From TMED8 sp964468005 (GTDB lineage: Bacteria > Pseudomonadota > Alphaproteobacteria > Rhodospirillales > Casp-alpha2): 24,736 bases of DNA. Positions 15,383 through 23,956 of the stretch are shown piece after piece. Location: positions 1 through 24,736 of the forward strand of contig CAYXUT010000019.1 in the NCBI GenBank assembly GCA_964468005.1, given 5' to 3'. Position 1 is the first letter of the stretch. Each line of letters opens with the position of its first letter. The notes under the pieces were generated by a model that had not been told where the DNA came from, searched no databases, and saw nothing but the letters and a program-made list of their open reading frames with translations. The translations under genes were made by a program, and so were the position numbers.

Positions 15383-16315
15383 TTGATCCTACTGTTCATG
15401 TCCGAGGAAGACCGTGCCGAACCCTGGCGCGAAGCGCTGAAAAACGAGATGCCGGAGCTTGAATTTCGGCTTTATCCCGATGAAACCGGTGATCCCGGCG
15501 AGATCGAATACGCCCTAGTATGGAAGCCACCGGCGGGAGAACTCAAACGCTTTCCCAACCTAAAAGCTATCTTAAACCTGGGTGCCGGCGTCGATCATTT
15601 GACCAACGATCCGAACCTGCCCGACGACATTCCGGTTTCGCGCCTCGTCGACCGTTGCCTGACGCAAGGCATGACCGAATATGTTCTCTATTGGGTCATT
15701 CACCACCACCGCTATATGGCTGAATATGCCGAGATGGTCCCCAAAAAAGAGTGGCGCCAGATCCCGCAGTCAGACGCTCGTCTTCAACGCATCGGCATTT
15801 TAGGATTAGGTGAGTTGGGCCGCGATGCGGCGGAAAAACTTGTTACCCTCGGCTATGACGTGGCAGGCTGGAGCCGCACGTCAAAAGATATTGTCGGTGT
15901 CACCGCCTACCACGGCAAAGACAGCTTCCAACCGTTCCTGAACCGTACGGATATACTGATCTGTCTATTGCCTGTGACCAACGAAACACGCGGTATTATC
16001 AACACCGAAACATTGTCGCAACTACCCAACGGTGCCGTTGTCATCAACTGCGCACGCGGCGCACATGTTGTTGATGATGACTTGATTGCGGCGTTGGATT
16101 CGGGTCAGGTCTCATCCGCGGTGCTCGACGTCTTCCATACTGAACCGCTACCCGCCGACCACGCTTTTTGGACCCATCCGAAGGTTACCATCACGCCGCA
16201 TATGGCGAGCCTGACGGTAGCACACTCCGCCGCCGCCTACGTGGCGGGGAATATCCGACGCGTTGAGCGCGGAGAACTGCCGCTCAACACGGTTAATTTT
16301 TCAACAAAGTATTGA
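15383..16315 (+). CDS. ghrA: Glyoxylate/hydroxypyruvate reductase A (D-2-hydroxyacid dehydrogenase family)
   Basis: Predicted cytosolic NAD(P)H-dependent reductase of glyoxylate to glycolate and hydroxypyruvate to glycerate. At 310 residues it matches the GhrA length. It has the nucleotide-binding GLGELG at 141-146 followed by WSRT (164-167), and the catalytic triad Arg225 (NCARG), Glu254 (FHTEP) and His273 (TPHMAS). The GhrA-type N-terminus (LLFMSEEDRAEPWREAL) and LNLGAGVDHL distinguish it from phosphoglycerate dehydrogenases. The TTG start is set by a perfect AGGAGG. It is transcribed in the same direction as the yej operon but 426 bases away, and it converges on uppP with 11 bases between the stop codons. 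Substrate choice between glyoxylate and other 2-oxoacids is inferred from the family. Confidence 0.88.
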   Translation: MILLFMSEEDRAEPWREALKNEMPELEFRLYPDETGDPGEIEYALVWKPPAGELKRFPNLKAILNLGAGVDHLTNDPNLPDDIPVSRLVDRCLTQGMTEYVLYWVIHHHRYMAEYAEMVPKKEWRQIPQSDARLQRIGILGLGELGRDAAEKLVTLGYDVAGWSRTSKDIVGVTAYHGKDSFQPFLNRTDILICLLPVTNETRGIINTETLSQLPNGAVVINCARGAHVVDDDLIAALDSGQVSSAVLDVFHTEPLPADHAFWTHPKVTITPHMASLTVAHSAAAYVAGNIRRVERGELPLNTVNFSTKY

Positions 16316-16326
16316 TCGGTATCGGC

Positions 16327-17139
16327 TTAGCCGATATAGCCGTAAGCGATGGCCAATAAAAAGCCGCCCAGCAACAGACGATAAACGCCGAAAACGGTGA
16401 ACGAGGCACGCCTCAGCCAAGACATCATCAGAGCTATGGCAATCAAAGCAGTCGCGAAAGCTAGACCACCGGCAAGAAGTGTATCGGCACTTAGTTGCGC
16501 GTCACCCAATTTGTAAAGCTCCCAGCCTTTGAGAACGCCGGCACCGGCAATCGCTGGAATGCCCAAGAGCATGGCAAGACGCGCTGCCTCGCTGCGCTCC
16601 ATGCCCATCATGCGCCCAGCCGTCATGCAAATGCCCGACCGGCTAGTACCCGGGATCAGAGCCAGGGTCTGTACCAATCCGACAATGATTACATCACCAA
16701 TGCGCAGGTGCTCGATACGCCTTAGCGTCATGCCGGTCTGATCGGCGATCAACAACAACAGGCCGAAACCGAGTGTTGTCCAGCCGATCACCTCAAGGCC
16801 GCGAATGCCTTGAGGAAAATAGTGATTAAGCACATAGCCGGCAGCAAGCACGGGAATGGTGCCTAACACCAGTAATCCAGCCAAATTGGCGCCAGGATCG
16901 CGGCGGCCCTTCATCATCTGAACCAAACCGCCAACCATGGCAAAGACATCGCGCCAAAAATACAGCAACGCGGCACCCAGCGTGCCCACATGAACGGCAA
17001 CGTCGATGATCAAGCCTTGGTCCGACACCTGCATGAAAAGCGGCACCAGCACCAAGTGACCGGACGAACTGACCGGAAGGAATTCCGTGATGCCTTGAAC
17101 AACCGCGACGACCGCAAGATGTATGAAGTCCAACTTCAT
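16327..17139 (-). CDS. uppP: Undecaprenyl-diphosphatase
   Basis: Integral membrane enzyme (BacA/UppP) that dephosphorylates undecaprenyl diphosphate so that the lipid carrier can be reused for peptidoglycan and LPS O-antigen; extra copies confer bacitracin resistance. The 270-residue protein has the catalytic segment QGITEFLPVSSSGH (15-28, with Q15 and E19 as the (E/Q)xxxE pair), the second active-site motif PGTSRSG at 163-169, and about eight hydrophobic helices. The frame is open 35 codons further upstream, but MKLDFIHLAV is the standard N-terminus, and GGGGAG immediately before ATG 17137-17139 acts as a close-spaced ribosome site. It is divergent from gltB, and its stop codon lies inside a short palindrome (16321-16335). 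Confidence 0.95.
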   Translation of the reverse strand: MKLDFIHLAVVAVVQGITEFLPVSSSGHLVLVPLFMQVSDQGLIIDVAVHVGTLGAALLYFWRDVFAMVGGLVQMMKGRRDPGANLAGLLVLGTIPVLAAGYVLNHYFPQGIRGLEVIGWTTLGFGLLLLIADQTGMTLRRIEHLRIGDVIIVGLVQTLALIPGTSRSGICMTAGRMMGMERSEAARLAMLLGIPAIAGAGVLKGWELYKLGDAQLSADTLLAGGLAFATALIAIALMMSWLRRASFTVFGVYRLLLGGFLLAIAYGYIG

Positions 17140-17229
17140 CTCTCCCCAAAATCTTGTGGACTTTATAGCAATGCTAGAGTGTTCTCCCAACCCCGAATTT
17201 AAAAAACAGCGTCTTAACAAGGAAACTTT

Positions 17230-17241
17230 CTGAATATTCAG
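17230..17241. promoter_or_regulatory. 12-bp perfect palindrome between divergent uppP and gltB
   Basis: CTGAATATTCAG is a perfect 12-base palindrome located 90 bases before uppP and 84 bases before gltB. It has the size and position of a dimeric-regulator site, but no regulator can be named and I could not identify a convincing -35/-10 pair for either gene. A -10-like TCTAAT lies at 17289-17294 on the gltB side. Confidence 0.3.
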
Positions 17242-17325
17242 CAATGTTTGTAGGAATTGGCGCTGGCAAGAACGCCCCAGTTTTGCTATCTAATCAGGTC
17301 GTTTTTTCCAAAAGGTGGGAGATAA

Positions 17326-20300
17326 ATGCGCCGACCAGATTGGCCAGCGATGCGAGGGCTGCCTGCAGGGCTCCCGGAAGCGCGAGGTCTTTATAGCCCT
17401 GAACGCGAGCATGATAATTGCGGTATTGGCTTTATTGCCAATATTAAAAACCGCAAGAGCTATGAGATCGTACGCCAAGGCATCCAGATCCTGGTGAACC
17501 TGGACCATCGGGGTGCGGTTGGTGCTGACCCGCTGGCCGGAGACGGCGCTGGCATTCTGATGCAGATCCCTGACGGCTTTTTTCGTGCCGAGGCAAAACA
17601 GGAAAAACGCGGGTTCAAACTGCCGCCCGAGGGCGAGTATGGCGTCGGCATGGTGTTTTTGCCGCGCGGTGGTCCCGCCACCAGCGTGTGTCAGGAAGCT
17701 ATCGAACGAACGGTCCGTGCCGAAGGCCAGTTGGTGCTCGGCTGGCGTGACGTGCCGGTCAGCAACGAATGGCTGGGCGAGAGCGTCAAGCCGATCGAAC
17801 CCGTCATCCGTCAGATCTTTATCAAACGCGGCGCTAACTGCGCCGATACAGACGCTTTCGAACGCAAACTCTACGTTATTCGCAAACAAGCCCACCATGT
17901 GGTTTGGGACGCTGAACTGGAAGACATCCGCCAGTTTTACATTCCGTCTATGTCGGCCCGCACCATTGTCTACAAGGGCATGGTTCTAGCCCCCAACCTG
18001 GCCAAGTACTACCTCGATTTGCAAGACGAGAGACTGGAAACGGCGCTGGCGCTGGTGCACCAGCGGTTTTCGACCAATACATTCCCGTCCTGGCCTCTGG
18101 CGCAGCCGTTCCGTTATCTCTGCCACAACGGAGAGATCAATACGGTGCGCGGCAACATCAACTGGATGATGGCGAGGCGCCATTCCATGGCGTCCGAGCA
18201 ACTGGGCGAAGACCTCAACAAACTGTGGCCGTTGATCGGCGATGGGGCTTCAGATTCCGCGACCTTCGACAACGCGCTCGAGCTCCTAGTCGCCGGCGGC
18301 TATTCGTTGGCACACGCAATGATGATGATGATCCCGGAAGCCTGGGACGGGCATCCTTTGATGGATGATGAACGCCGCGCTTTTTATGAGTACCACGCCG
18401 CATTGATGGAGCCCTGGGACGGCCCGGCGGCTATCGCATTTACTGACGGCAAGCAAATCGGCGCGACGCTGGATCGCAACGGCCTACGCCCGGCCCGCTA
18501 TATTGTTACGGATGACGACCATGTGATCCTCGGCTCGGAGGTTGGCGTTCTGCCCTATGCAGAGAAGAACATCGTTTCCAAATGGCGCCTGCAGCCTGGC
18601 AAGATGTTGCTGATCGACCTTGAACAAGGCCGTATCGTCGACGATGCCGAATTGAAACAAACGCTTTCCCAGGCCAAGCCCTATCAGGAATGGCTCGACG
18701 CCACCCAGATCAAGCTCGAGAACATGCCTCCGGAAGTCTCAGCCATGCCGCCGGACCGCCAAACGCTGCTCGACCGCCAACAAGCCTTTGGCTACAGTCA
18801 AGAAGATATCAAATTCTTTCTGTTTCCCATGGCCGAGGGTGCCCAGGATCCGGTCGGCTCCATGGGCCGCGACGTTCCCCCGGCGGTTCTCTCCGACCGG
18901 TCGAAAGTTCTCTACGACTATTTTCACCAAAACTTTGCGCAGGTGACCAACCCGCCCATCGACCCGATCCGTGAAGAATCGGTGATGTCAATGGTGTCGC
19001 TGATCGGCCCTCGGCCGAATCTATTGGACCTTGAAACCGCCGGCCGACACAAGCGCCTGGAAGTGCGCGGCCCGGTGCTTTCGAACGGCGACTTAGAAAA
19101 AGTGCGCCGCATCGAGCACATGATCGACACCGCCTTCCACGCCGAAACGCTGAGCATCTGCCATCCGGTTTCCGGTGGCGCCGATGGCATGACCGCTGCG
19201 TTGGATAGACTTTGCAAGCGGGCAAAAGGCTCAGTCGAAAACGGTCACAATATCCTGATTCTCTCCGACCGCGGTATCAACGCCGACAACCTCGCCATTC
19301 CAGCGCTGCTGGCTACCGCCGCCGTGCACCACTACCTGATACGCGAAGGACTCCGGACAGAGGTGGGGCTTGTGGTTGAAACCGGCGAAGCGCGCAAGGT
19401 ACATGATTTTTGCCTGCTCGCAGGTTACGGGGCAGAAGCCATCAACCCTTATCTCGCCATGGATACGTTATCTGCACTCCGCCATGAGATCGAAGAGCCG
19501 CTGAAAGAAGGGGATATCCATGAGCGCTATATCAAGGCCGCAACCAAAGGCATGATGAAGGTGATGTCGAAGATGGGCATCTCCACCTACCAGTCCTATT
19601 GCGGCGCGCAGATTTTTGATGCGGTGGGGCTGTCGAGCGCCTTCGTTGACAAGTACTTCACCAAGACAGCAACGATGATCGAAGGTATTGGTTTGAAGGA
19701 AGTTGCCGAAGAAACATTGCGCCGGCATGCTTCGGCCTTTGGTGATGATCCGGTTCTCAAGAACAGCCTTGAGGTGGGCGGCGAGTACGCCTTTAGACTG
19801 CGTGGCGAAGAGCATGTCTGGACGCCGCAAACGGTCGGCGCGCTGCAACATGCGGTGCGCGCAGGCGACTACGAAGGCTTCAAGAAGTTCAGCGCCACGG
19901 TCAACGACCAGAGCCAGAAACTGAAAAACCTGCGCGGCATGTTCAAACTGAAGCGCGCCGGAGTCGCAGTACCCCTGGAAGAGGTCGAACCAGCAAACAA
20001 GATCGTCAAACGCTTCGCAACCGGCGCAATGTCGTTTGGCTCGATCTCGTGGGAAGCCCATACAACGCTGGCCATCGCGATGAACCGCCTCGGCGGCAAG
20101 TCGAACACCGGCGAGGGCGGCGAGGAAGCAAGCCGCTATGAGTTGCAAAATAACGGCGACAACATGCGCTCCGCCATCAAACAAGTGGCATCGGGGCGCT
20201 TCGGCGTGACCACGGAGTACCTGGTCAACGCCAACGACATTCAGATCAAGATGGCGCAAGGCGCCAAGCCCGGCGAGGGAGGCCAGTTGCCGGGGCACAA

Positions 20301-21975
20301 GGTCGACAAGTGGATCGCGCGCGTGCGTCATTCGACCCCCGGTGTCGGCTTGATCTCACCGCCGCCGCACCACGATATCTATTCCATAGAGGATCTAGCG
20401 CAACTCATCCACGACCTTAAGAACGTCAACCCGGGAGCGCGGATTTCGGTCAAATTGGTCTCTGAGGTTGGCGTCGGCACGGTTGCCGCCGGCGTCTCCA
20501 AGGCGCATGCCGACCACGTGACGATTTCCGGTAACGAAGGCGGCACGGGGGCAAGCCCGCTGACCTCGATCATGAATGCTGGCTCGTTCTGGGAACTGGG
20601 TTTAGCCGAGACCCACCAGACACTAGTGCTGAACCGCCTGCGCGGCCGCATCGCGGTGCAAGTGGACGGCGGCTTCCGCACGGGGCGCGATGTGGTGATT
20701 GGCGCGCTGTTGGGCGCCGATGAGTTCGGCATCGCCACTGCGGCTCTGATATCGGCTGGCTGTATCATGATGCGTAAGTGCCACCTCAACACCTGCCCGA
20801 CTGGCGTCGCCACGCAAGATCCGCAACTGCGCAAGCGCTTTACCGGCAAACCGGAAGACGTCATCAACTACTTCACCTTCGTCGCCGAAGAAGCGCGAGA
20901 GATCATGGCCGATCTCGGATTCCGCTCCATGAACGAGATGATCGGTCGCATGGACCGCCTCGATACGCGCGGTGCGGTCGAGCATTGGAAAGTTCAAGGC
21001 CTTGATCTTTCACGTATTTTTGACAAGCCGAAGGCCGGCCCTGACGTTGCCGTCTTCAATTGCGAGAAACAGGATCACGGCCTTGATAAGGCGCTCGACA
21101 ATCAGTTGATCGAACAAGCCACGTTGGCGCTTGAGAATGCAACACCGGTGAGCATCGAAATGCCAGTGAAAAACGTCAATCGTACGGTCGGTGCCATGCT
21201 TTCGGGCGAAATCGCCCGGCGCTATGGCCATGCCGGTCTTGCCGACGATACCATCCATGTCTCGATGACCGGAACGGCAGGACAAAGCTTCGGTGCCTGG
21301 CTTGCAAGGGGCGTGACCCTCGATCTAAAGGGCGATGCCAACGATTACGTCGGCAAGGGTCTTTCGGGCGGCTGCATCATCGTGCGGCCGGCCTCAGAAA
21401 GCTCATTGGTGCCGGAAGACAATATCATAATCGGCAACACGGTTCTTTACGGTGCCGTCGCCGGCGAATGTTATTTCCACGGCGTTGCGGGCGAACGCTT
21501 TGCCGTGCGCAACTCCGGCGCCATTGCCGTCATCGAAGGCGTTGGCGATCATGGCTGTGAATACATGACGGGCGGCTGTGTCGTGGTGCTTGGCGGCACC
21601 GGGCGGAACTTCGCCGCCGGCATGTCGGGAGGCATTGCTTACGTGCTCGACGAGACAGGCGATTTCGCCAAACGCTGCAACGGCGAGATGATCCAACTCG
21701 ATCACATCAGCGGCACCGCGAACAGCACCGAGGGCATGGAACTGACTGACATTACGGCCGATATGCTAAGCGACGACGCCACCAGACTTAAGGCCCTGAT
21801 CGAACGCTACCTGCACAACACCAATAGCGAACGCGCTCGGTCGATCCTTGGCGATTGGGACAACTACCTACCTAAGTTCCTCAAGGTCACGCCGGTTGAT
21901 TACAAGCGTGCGCTGACCGAATTGCGCTCCGAAGAAGAGTTCGCTGGACAACTGAACGTCGCTGCCGGCGAATAA
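17326..21975 (+). CDS. gltB: Glutamate synthase (NADPH) large subunit
   Basis: Transfers the amide of glutamine to 2-oxoglutarate, giving two glutamates; with glutamine synthetase this is the main ammonium assimilation route. The 1549-residue protein has all family domains in order: a 31-residue propeptide, the Ntn glutaminase with catalytic Cys32 (EHDNCGIGF), a central domain, and the FMN/2-oxoglutarate barrel with GAMSFGSIS near 900, KSNTGEGGE and SGNEGGTGASPL. The 3Fe-4S cysteines are C1146, C1152 and C1157, and the C-terminal beta-helix GXGXG domain starts at roughly 1280. A GGTGGGAG ribosome site precedes ATG 17326. gltD follows after 27 bases, as in the usual gltBD operon. The gene is complete with no internal disruption. 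Confidence 0.98.
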   Translation: MRRPDWPAMRGLPAGLPEARGLYSPEREHDNCGIGFIANIKNRKSYEIVRQGIQILVNLDHRGAVGADPLAGDGAGILMQIPDGFFRAEAKQEKRGFKLPPEGEYGVGMVFLPRGGPATSVCQEAIERTVRAEGQLVLGWRDVPVSNEWLGESVKPIEPVIRQIFIKRGANCADTDAFERKLYVIRKQAHHVVWDAELEDIRQFYIPSMSARTIVYKGMVLAPNLAKYYLDLQDERLETALALVHQRFSTNTFPSWPLAQPFRYLCHNGEINTVRGNINWMMARRHSMASEQLGEDLNKLWPLIGDGASDSATFDNALELLVAGGYSLAHAMMMMIPEAWDGHPLMDDERRAFYEYHAALMEPWDGPAAIAFTDGKQIGATLDRNGLRPARYIVTDDDHVILGSEVGVLPYAEKNIVSKWRLQPGKMLLIDLEQGRIVDDAELKQTLSQAKPYQEWLDATQIKLENMPPEVSAMPPDRQTLLDRQQAFGYSQEDIKFFLFPMAEGAQDPVGSMGRDVPPAVLSDRSKVLYDYFHQNFAQVTNPPIDPIREESVMSMVSLIGPRPNLLDLETAGRHKRLEVRGPVLSNGDLEKVRRIEHMIDTAFHAETLSICHPVSGGADGMTAALDRLCKRAKGSVENGHNILILSDRGINADNLAIPALLATAAVHHYLIREGLRTEVGLVVETGEARKVHDFCLLAGYGAEAINPYLAMDTLSALRHEIEEPLKEGDIHERYIKAATKGMMKVMSKMGISTYQSYCGAQIFDAVGLSSAFVDKYFTKTATMIEGIGLKEVAEETLRRHASAFGDDPVLKNSLEVGGEYAFRLRGEEHVWTPQTVGALQHAVRAGDYEGFKKFSATVNDQSQKLKNLRGMFKLKRAGVAVPLEEVEPANKIVKRFATGAMSFGSISWEAHTTLAIAMNRLGGKSNTGEGGEEASRYELQNNGDNMRSAIKQVASGRFGVTTEYLVNANDIQIKMAQGAKPGEGGQLPGHKVDKWIARVRHSTPGVGLISPPPHHDIYSIEDLAQLIHDLKNVNPGARISVKLVSEVGVGTVAAGVSKAHADHVTISGNEGGTGASPLTSIMNAGSFWELGLAETHQTLVLNRLRGRIAVQVDGGFRTGRDVVIGALLGADEFGIATAALISAGCIMMRKCHLNTCPTGVATQDPQLRKRFTGKPEDVINYFTFVAEEAREIMADLGFRSMNEMIGRMDRLDTRGAVEHWKVQGLDLSRIFDKPKAGPDVAVFNCEKQDHGLDKALDNQLIEQATLALENATPVSIEMPVKNVNRTVGAMLSGEIARRYGHAGLADDTIHVSMTGTAGQSFGAWLARGVTLDLKGDANDYVGKGLSGGCIIVRPASESSLVPEDNIIIGNTVLYGAVAGECYFHGVAGERFAVRNSGAIAVIEGVGDHGCEYMTGGCVVVLGGTGRNFAAGMSGGIAYVLDETGDFAKRCNGEMIQLDHISGTANSTEGMELTDITADMLSDDATRLKALIERYLHNTNSERARSILGDWDNYLPKFLKVTPVDYKRALTELRSEEEFAGQLNVAAGE

Positions 21976-22002
21976 CGAAGAACAGATGAGAGGACGTGAA
22001 CC

Positions 22003-23430
22003 ATGGGCAAGCCCACCGGTTTCATGGAGATTGAACGCCAAGACCGCGGTTACAAGCCGCCGGAAAACCGTGTAACCCATTACGACGAGTTCTACATGAA
22101 CCTTGCAGAAGATGCGGTCTCGGACCAGGGCGCGCGCTGCATGGATTGTGGCATCCCGTTCTGCCACCAAGGATGCCCGGTCAACAACATCATCCCCGAA
22201 TGGAATGATTTCGTTTACCGGAAAGAATGGCAACAAGCCCTCGAGGTCTTGCATTCGACCAACAACTTCCCGGAATTCACCGGCCGCGTTTGCCCCGCTC
22301 CTTGCGAGCCCGCCTGTACACTCAACCTTAGCGACGAGCCAGTAACCATCAAGACCATTGAATGCGCCATCGTCGACAAGGGGTGGGAAGAAGGCTGGAT
22401 CCAACCGGTCGTCCCTAAACACGGAACCGGCAAGCAGGTTGCGGTTGTCGGCTCCGGCCCCGCCGGCATGGCCTGCGCGCAACAATTGGCGCGCGCCGGC
22501 CACCGGGTGATTGTGTTTGAGAAGAACGCCAAGGCTGGTGGCCTGCTCCGCTACGGCATCCCTGATTTCAAGATGAACAAACGTCTGATCGACCGGCGGA
22601 TAGCACAAATGCAGGCCGAGGGCGTTGAGTTCATTCCCAACAGTCATGTAGGCGACAATGTTAGCCACATGAATTTGTTGATGGATTATGATGCCGTGGC
22701 GTTGACGGGCGGCTCCGAGGATCCGCGCGACCTGCCGGTGCCGGGCCGCGAACTGGATGGTGTCCACTTCGCCATGCGGTTCTTGACCCAACAGAACCGC
22801 CGGGTCTCGGGTGAATTAATCCTCGATAACACGGAAATTCTTGCCGCCGGCAAGCATGTTGTCGTCATTGGCGGCGGCGACACGGGATCGGACTGCGTCG
22901 GCACGTCGAACCGTCAGAGCGCAGCTTCCATCACCCAGATGGAAATCATGCCGGAACCGCCGGAGCACGAAGACAAAGCCACCACCTGGCCAGATTGGCC
23001 GCTGAAACTGCGCACCTCAACCTCGCACGATGAAGGCTGCCAGCGCGAATGGGCGGTGGCGACCAAATCGTTTGAGGGCAAAAGCGGCAAAGTAACGGCG
23101 CTCAATGCAGTGCGCCTTGATTGGGGTCCGGATGGGATGAGGGAAATTTCCGGTTCCGACTTTAAGATCAAGGCCGACCTGGTGTTTCTTGCCATGGGTT
23201 TCGTCAATCCCGTGCACGCCGGCATGCTCGAAGGTCTTGGCGTCGAATACGATGAACGTGGCAATGTCTTGGCCGACACTCAGAACTACACCACCTCTAT
23301 CGACAAGGTGTTCGTCGCCGGCGACATGCGCCGTGGGCAATCCCTTGTGGTCTGGGCGATTCGCGAAGGCCGTCAGTGCGCACACGCCATCGATGAATTC
23401 CTGATGGGCCAGACCAGCCTACCGCGCTAG
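22003..23430 (+). CDS. gltD: Glutamate synthase (NADPH) small subunit
   Basis: Oxidises NADPH with FAD and passes electrons through 4Fe-4S clusters to the GltB FMN. The 475-residue protein has the N-terminal cysteine clusters CMDCGIPFCHQGC (C46, C49, C54, C58) and CPAPCEPAC (C97, C101, C105), an FAD-binding GSGPAG at 150-155, an NADPH-binding VVVIGGGDTGSDC near 285-300, and the C-terminal flavin motif VFVAGDMRRGQSLVVWAI. AGAGGA precedes ATG 22003 at normal spacing. Together with gltB it encodes a complete NADPH-GOGAT. No terminator is obvious after the stop; a decayed GST gene begins 15 bases later. Confidence 0.97.
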   Translation: MGKPTGFMEIERQDRGYKPPENRVTHYDEFYMNLAEDAVSDQGARCMDCGIPFCHQGCPVNNIIPEWNDFVYRKEWQQALEVLHSTNNFPEFTGRVCPAPCEPACTLNLSDEPVTIKTIECAIVDKGWEEGWIQPVVPKHGTGKQVAVVGSGPAGMACAQQLARAGHRVIVFEKNAKAGGLLRYGIPDFKMNKRLIDRRIAQMQAEGVEFIPNSHVGDNVSHMNLLMDYDAVALTGGSEDPRDLPVPGRELDGVHFAMRFLTQQNRRVSGELILDNTEILAAGKHVVVIGGGDTGSDCVGTSNRQSAASITQMEIMPEPPEHEDKATTWPDWPLKLRTSTSHDEGCQREWAVATKSFEGKSGKVTALNAVRLDWGPDGMREISGSDFKIKADLVFLAMGFVNPVHAGMLEGLGVEYDERGNVLADTQNYTTSIDKVFVAGDMRRGQSLVVWAIREGRQCAHAIDEFLMGQTSLPR

Positions 23431-23445
23431 TCGGCCACGTTTCCA

Positions 23446-23956
23446 ATGCGAATTTTCGGCGATCTGGTTTTTGGCTATTGCCTCAAGGTCAAATGGACCT
23501 GTGATTACTCCAGCCTATCTTACGAATGGTTCGATATCAGCATCATGAAAAGTAAGAGCTACACTTCGAAGTTTCTGGCACGAAAATCCATTCGGGCAAG
23601 TTCCCCTCATGGAACTCGTTGACGACCGCCACCTGGCAAAATCAAATACCATCATCACCTAGCTCGCCGAGGGAAGCGGACTGACTCCCGTTGAGCTTTG
23701 TCAACGCACCAAGATAACCAAGTGACTGTTTTTAAGAACAGTTCAACCATGAACCGAGCGTCATGATCTGCCGCTTTCACATTAAGTATCTGGGCAAGGC
23801 CATAATTTTCTGATTGGTGACAGTCTGAGCCTCATGAACATCTCACTCGTGGCGTACACCCAAGTTGCCTACGAAGGCGGCTTCGAATTTTCTGGTTTCC
23901 CAGCACTCACGGTATGGGTCGGGCGCGCGGAGACAGCTCTCGGTTTATCCAAATAG
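23446..23956 (+). pseudogene. Decayed glutathione S-transferase gene
   Basis: A GST can be read only by changing frame. The first part, MRIFGDL through CLKVKWTCDY and SYEWFDI, is the N-terminal thioredoxin-like domain. An extra A in the AAAA at 23583-23586 shifts it to NPFGQVPLMEL and then SNTIIT, the glutathione-binding motif region. TAG 23660-23662 replaces the conserved Tyr in front of LAEGSG, and TGA 23723-23725 follows. A further +1 shift near 23734 gives HEPSVMICRFHIKYLGKA. About 30 codons are then missing before GDSLSLMNISLVAYTQVAYE, the helical domain N-capping box, and GRAETALGLSK ends at TAG 23954-23956. It cannot make protein. Its end overlaps the 3' end of the convergent CoA-transferase by 12 bases. 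It fills the whole gap after gltD; I see nothing else there. Confidence 0.88.

Noticed and set aside
16321..16335. Palindrome ATCGGCTTAGCCGAT between ghrA and uppP as a bidirectional terminator
   Set aside because: The arms leave almost no loop and neither side has a T-run. It could be chance, since it includes the uppP stop codon.
17258..17285. Sigma-54 promoter for gltB (TGGCA followed by TTGCT)
   Set aside because: The GG and GC elements are about 20 bases apart, whereas sigma-54 promoters need about 12.
19468..20331. Long antisense frame of 287 codons inside gltB
   Set aside because: It lies wholly opposite the conserved glutamate synthase barrel; such frames arise from GC-rich codon usage. 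No ribosome site or family resemblance.
21868..22791. Antisense frame of 307 codons across the gltB-gltD junction
   Set aside because: It is the shadow of two certain genes, with a composition typical of reverse-strand translation.
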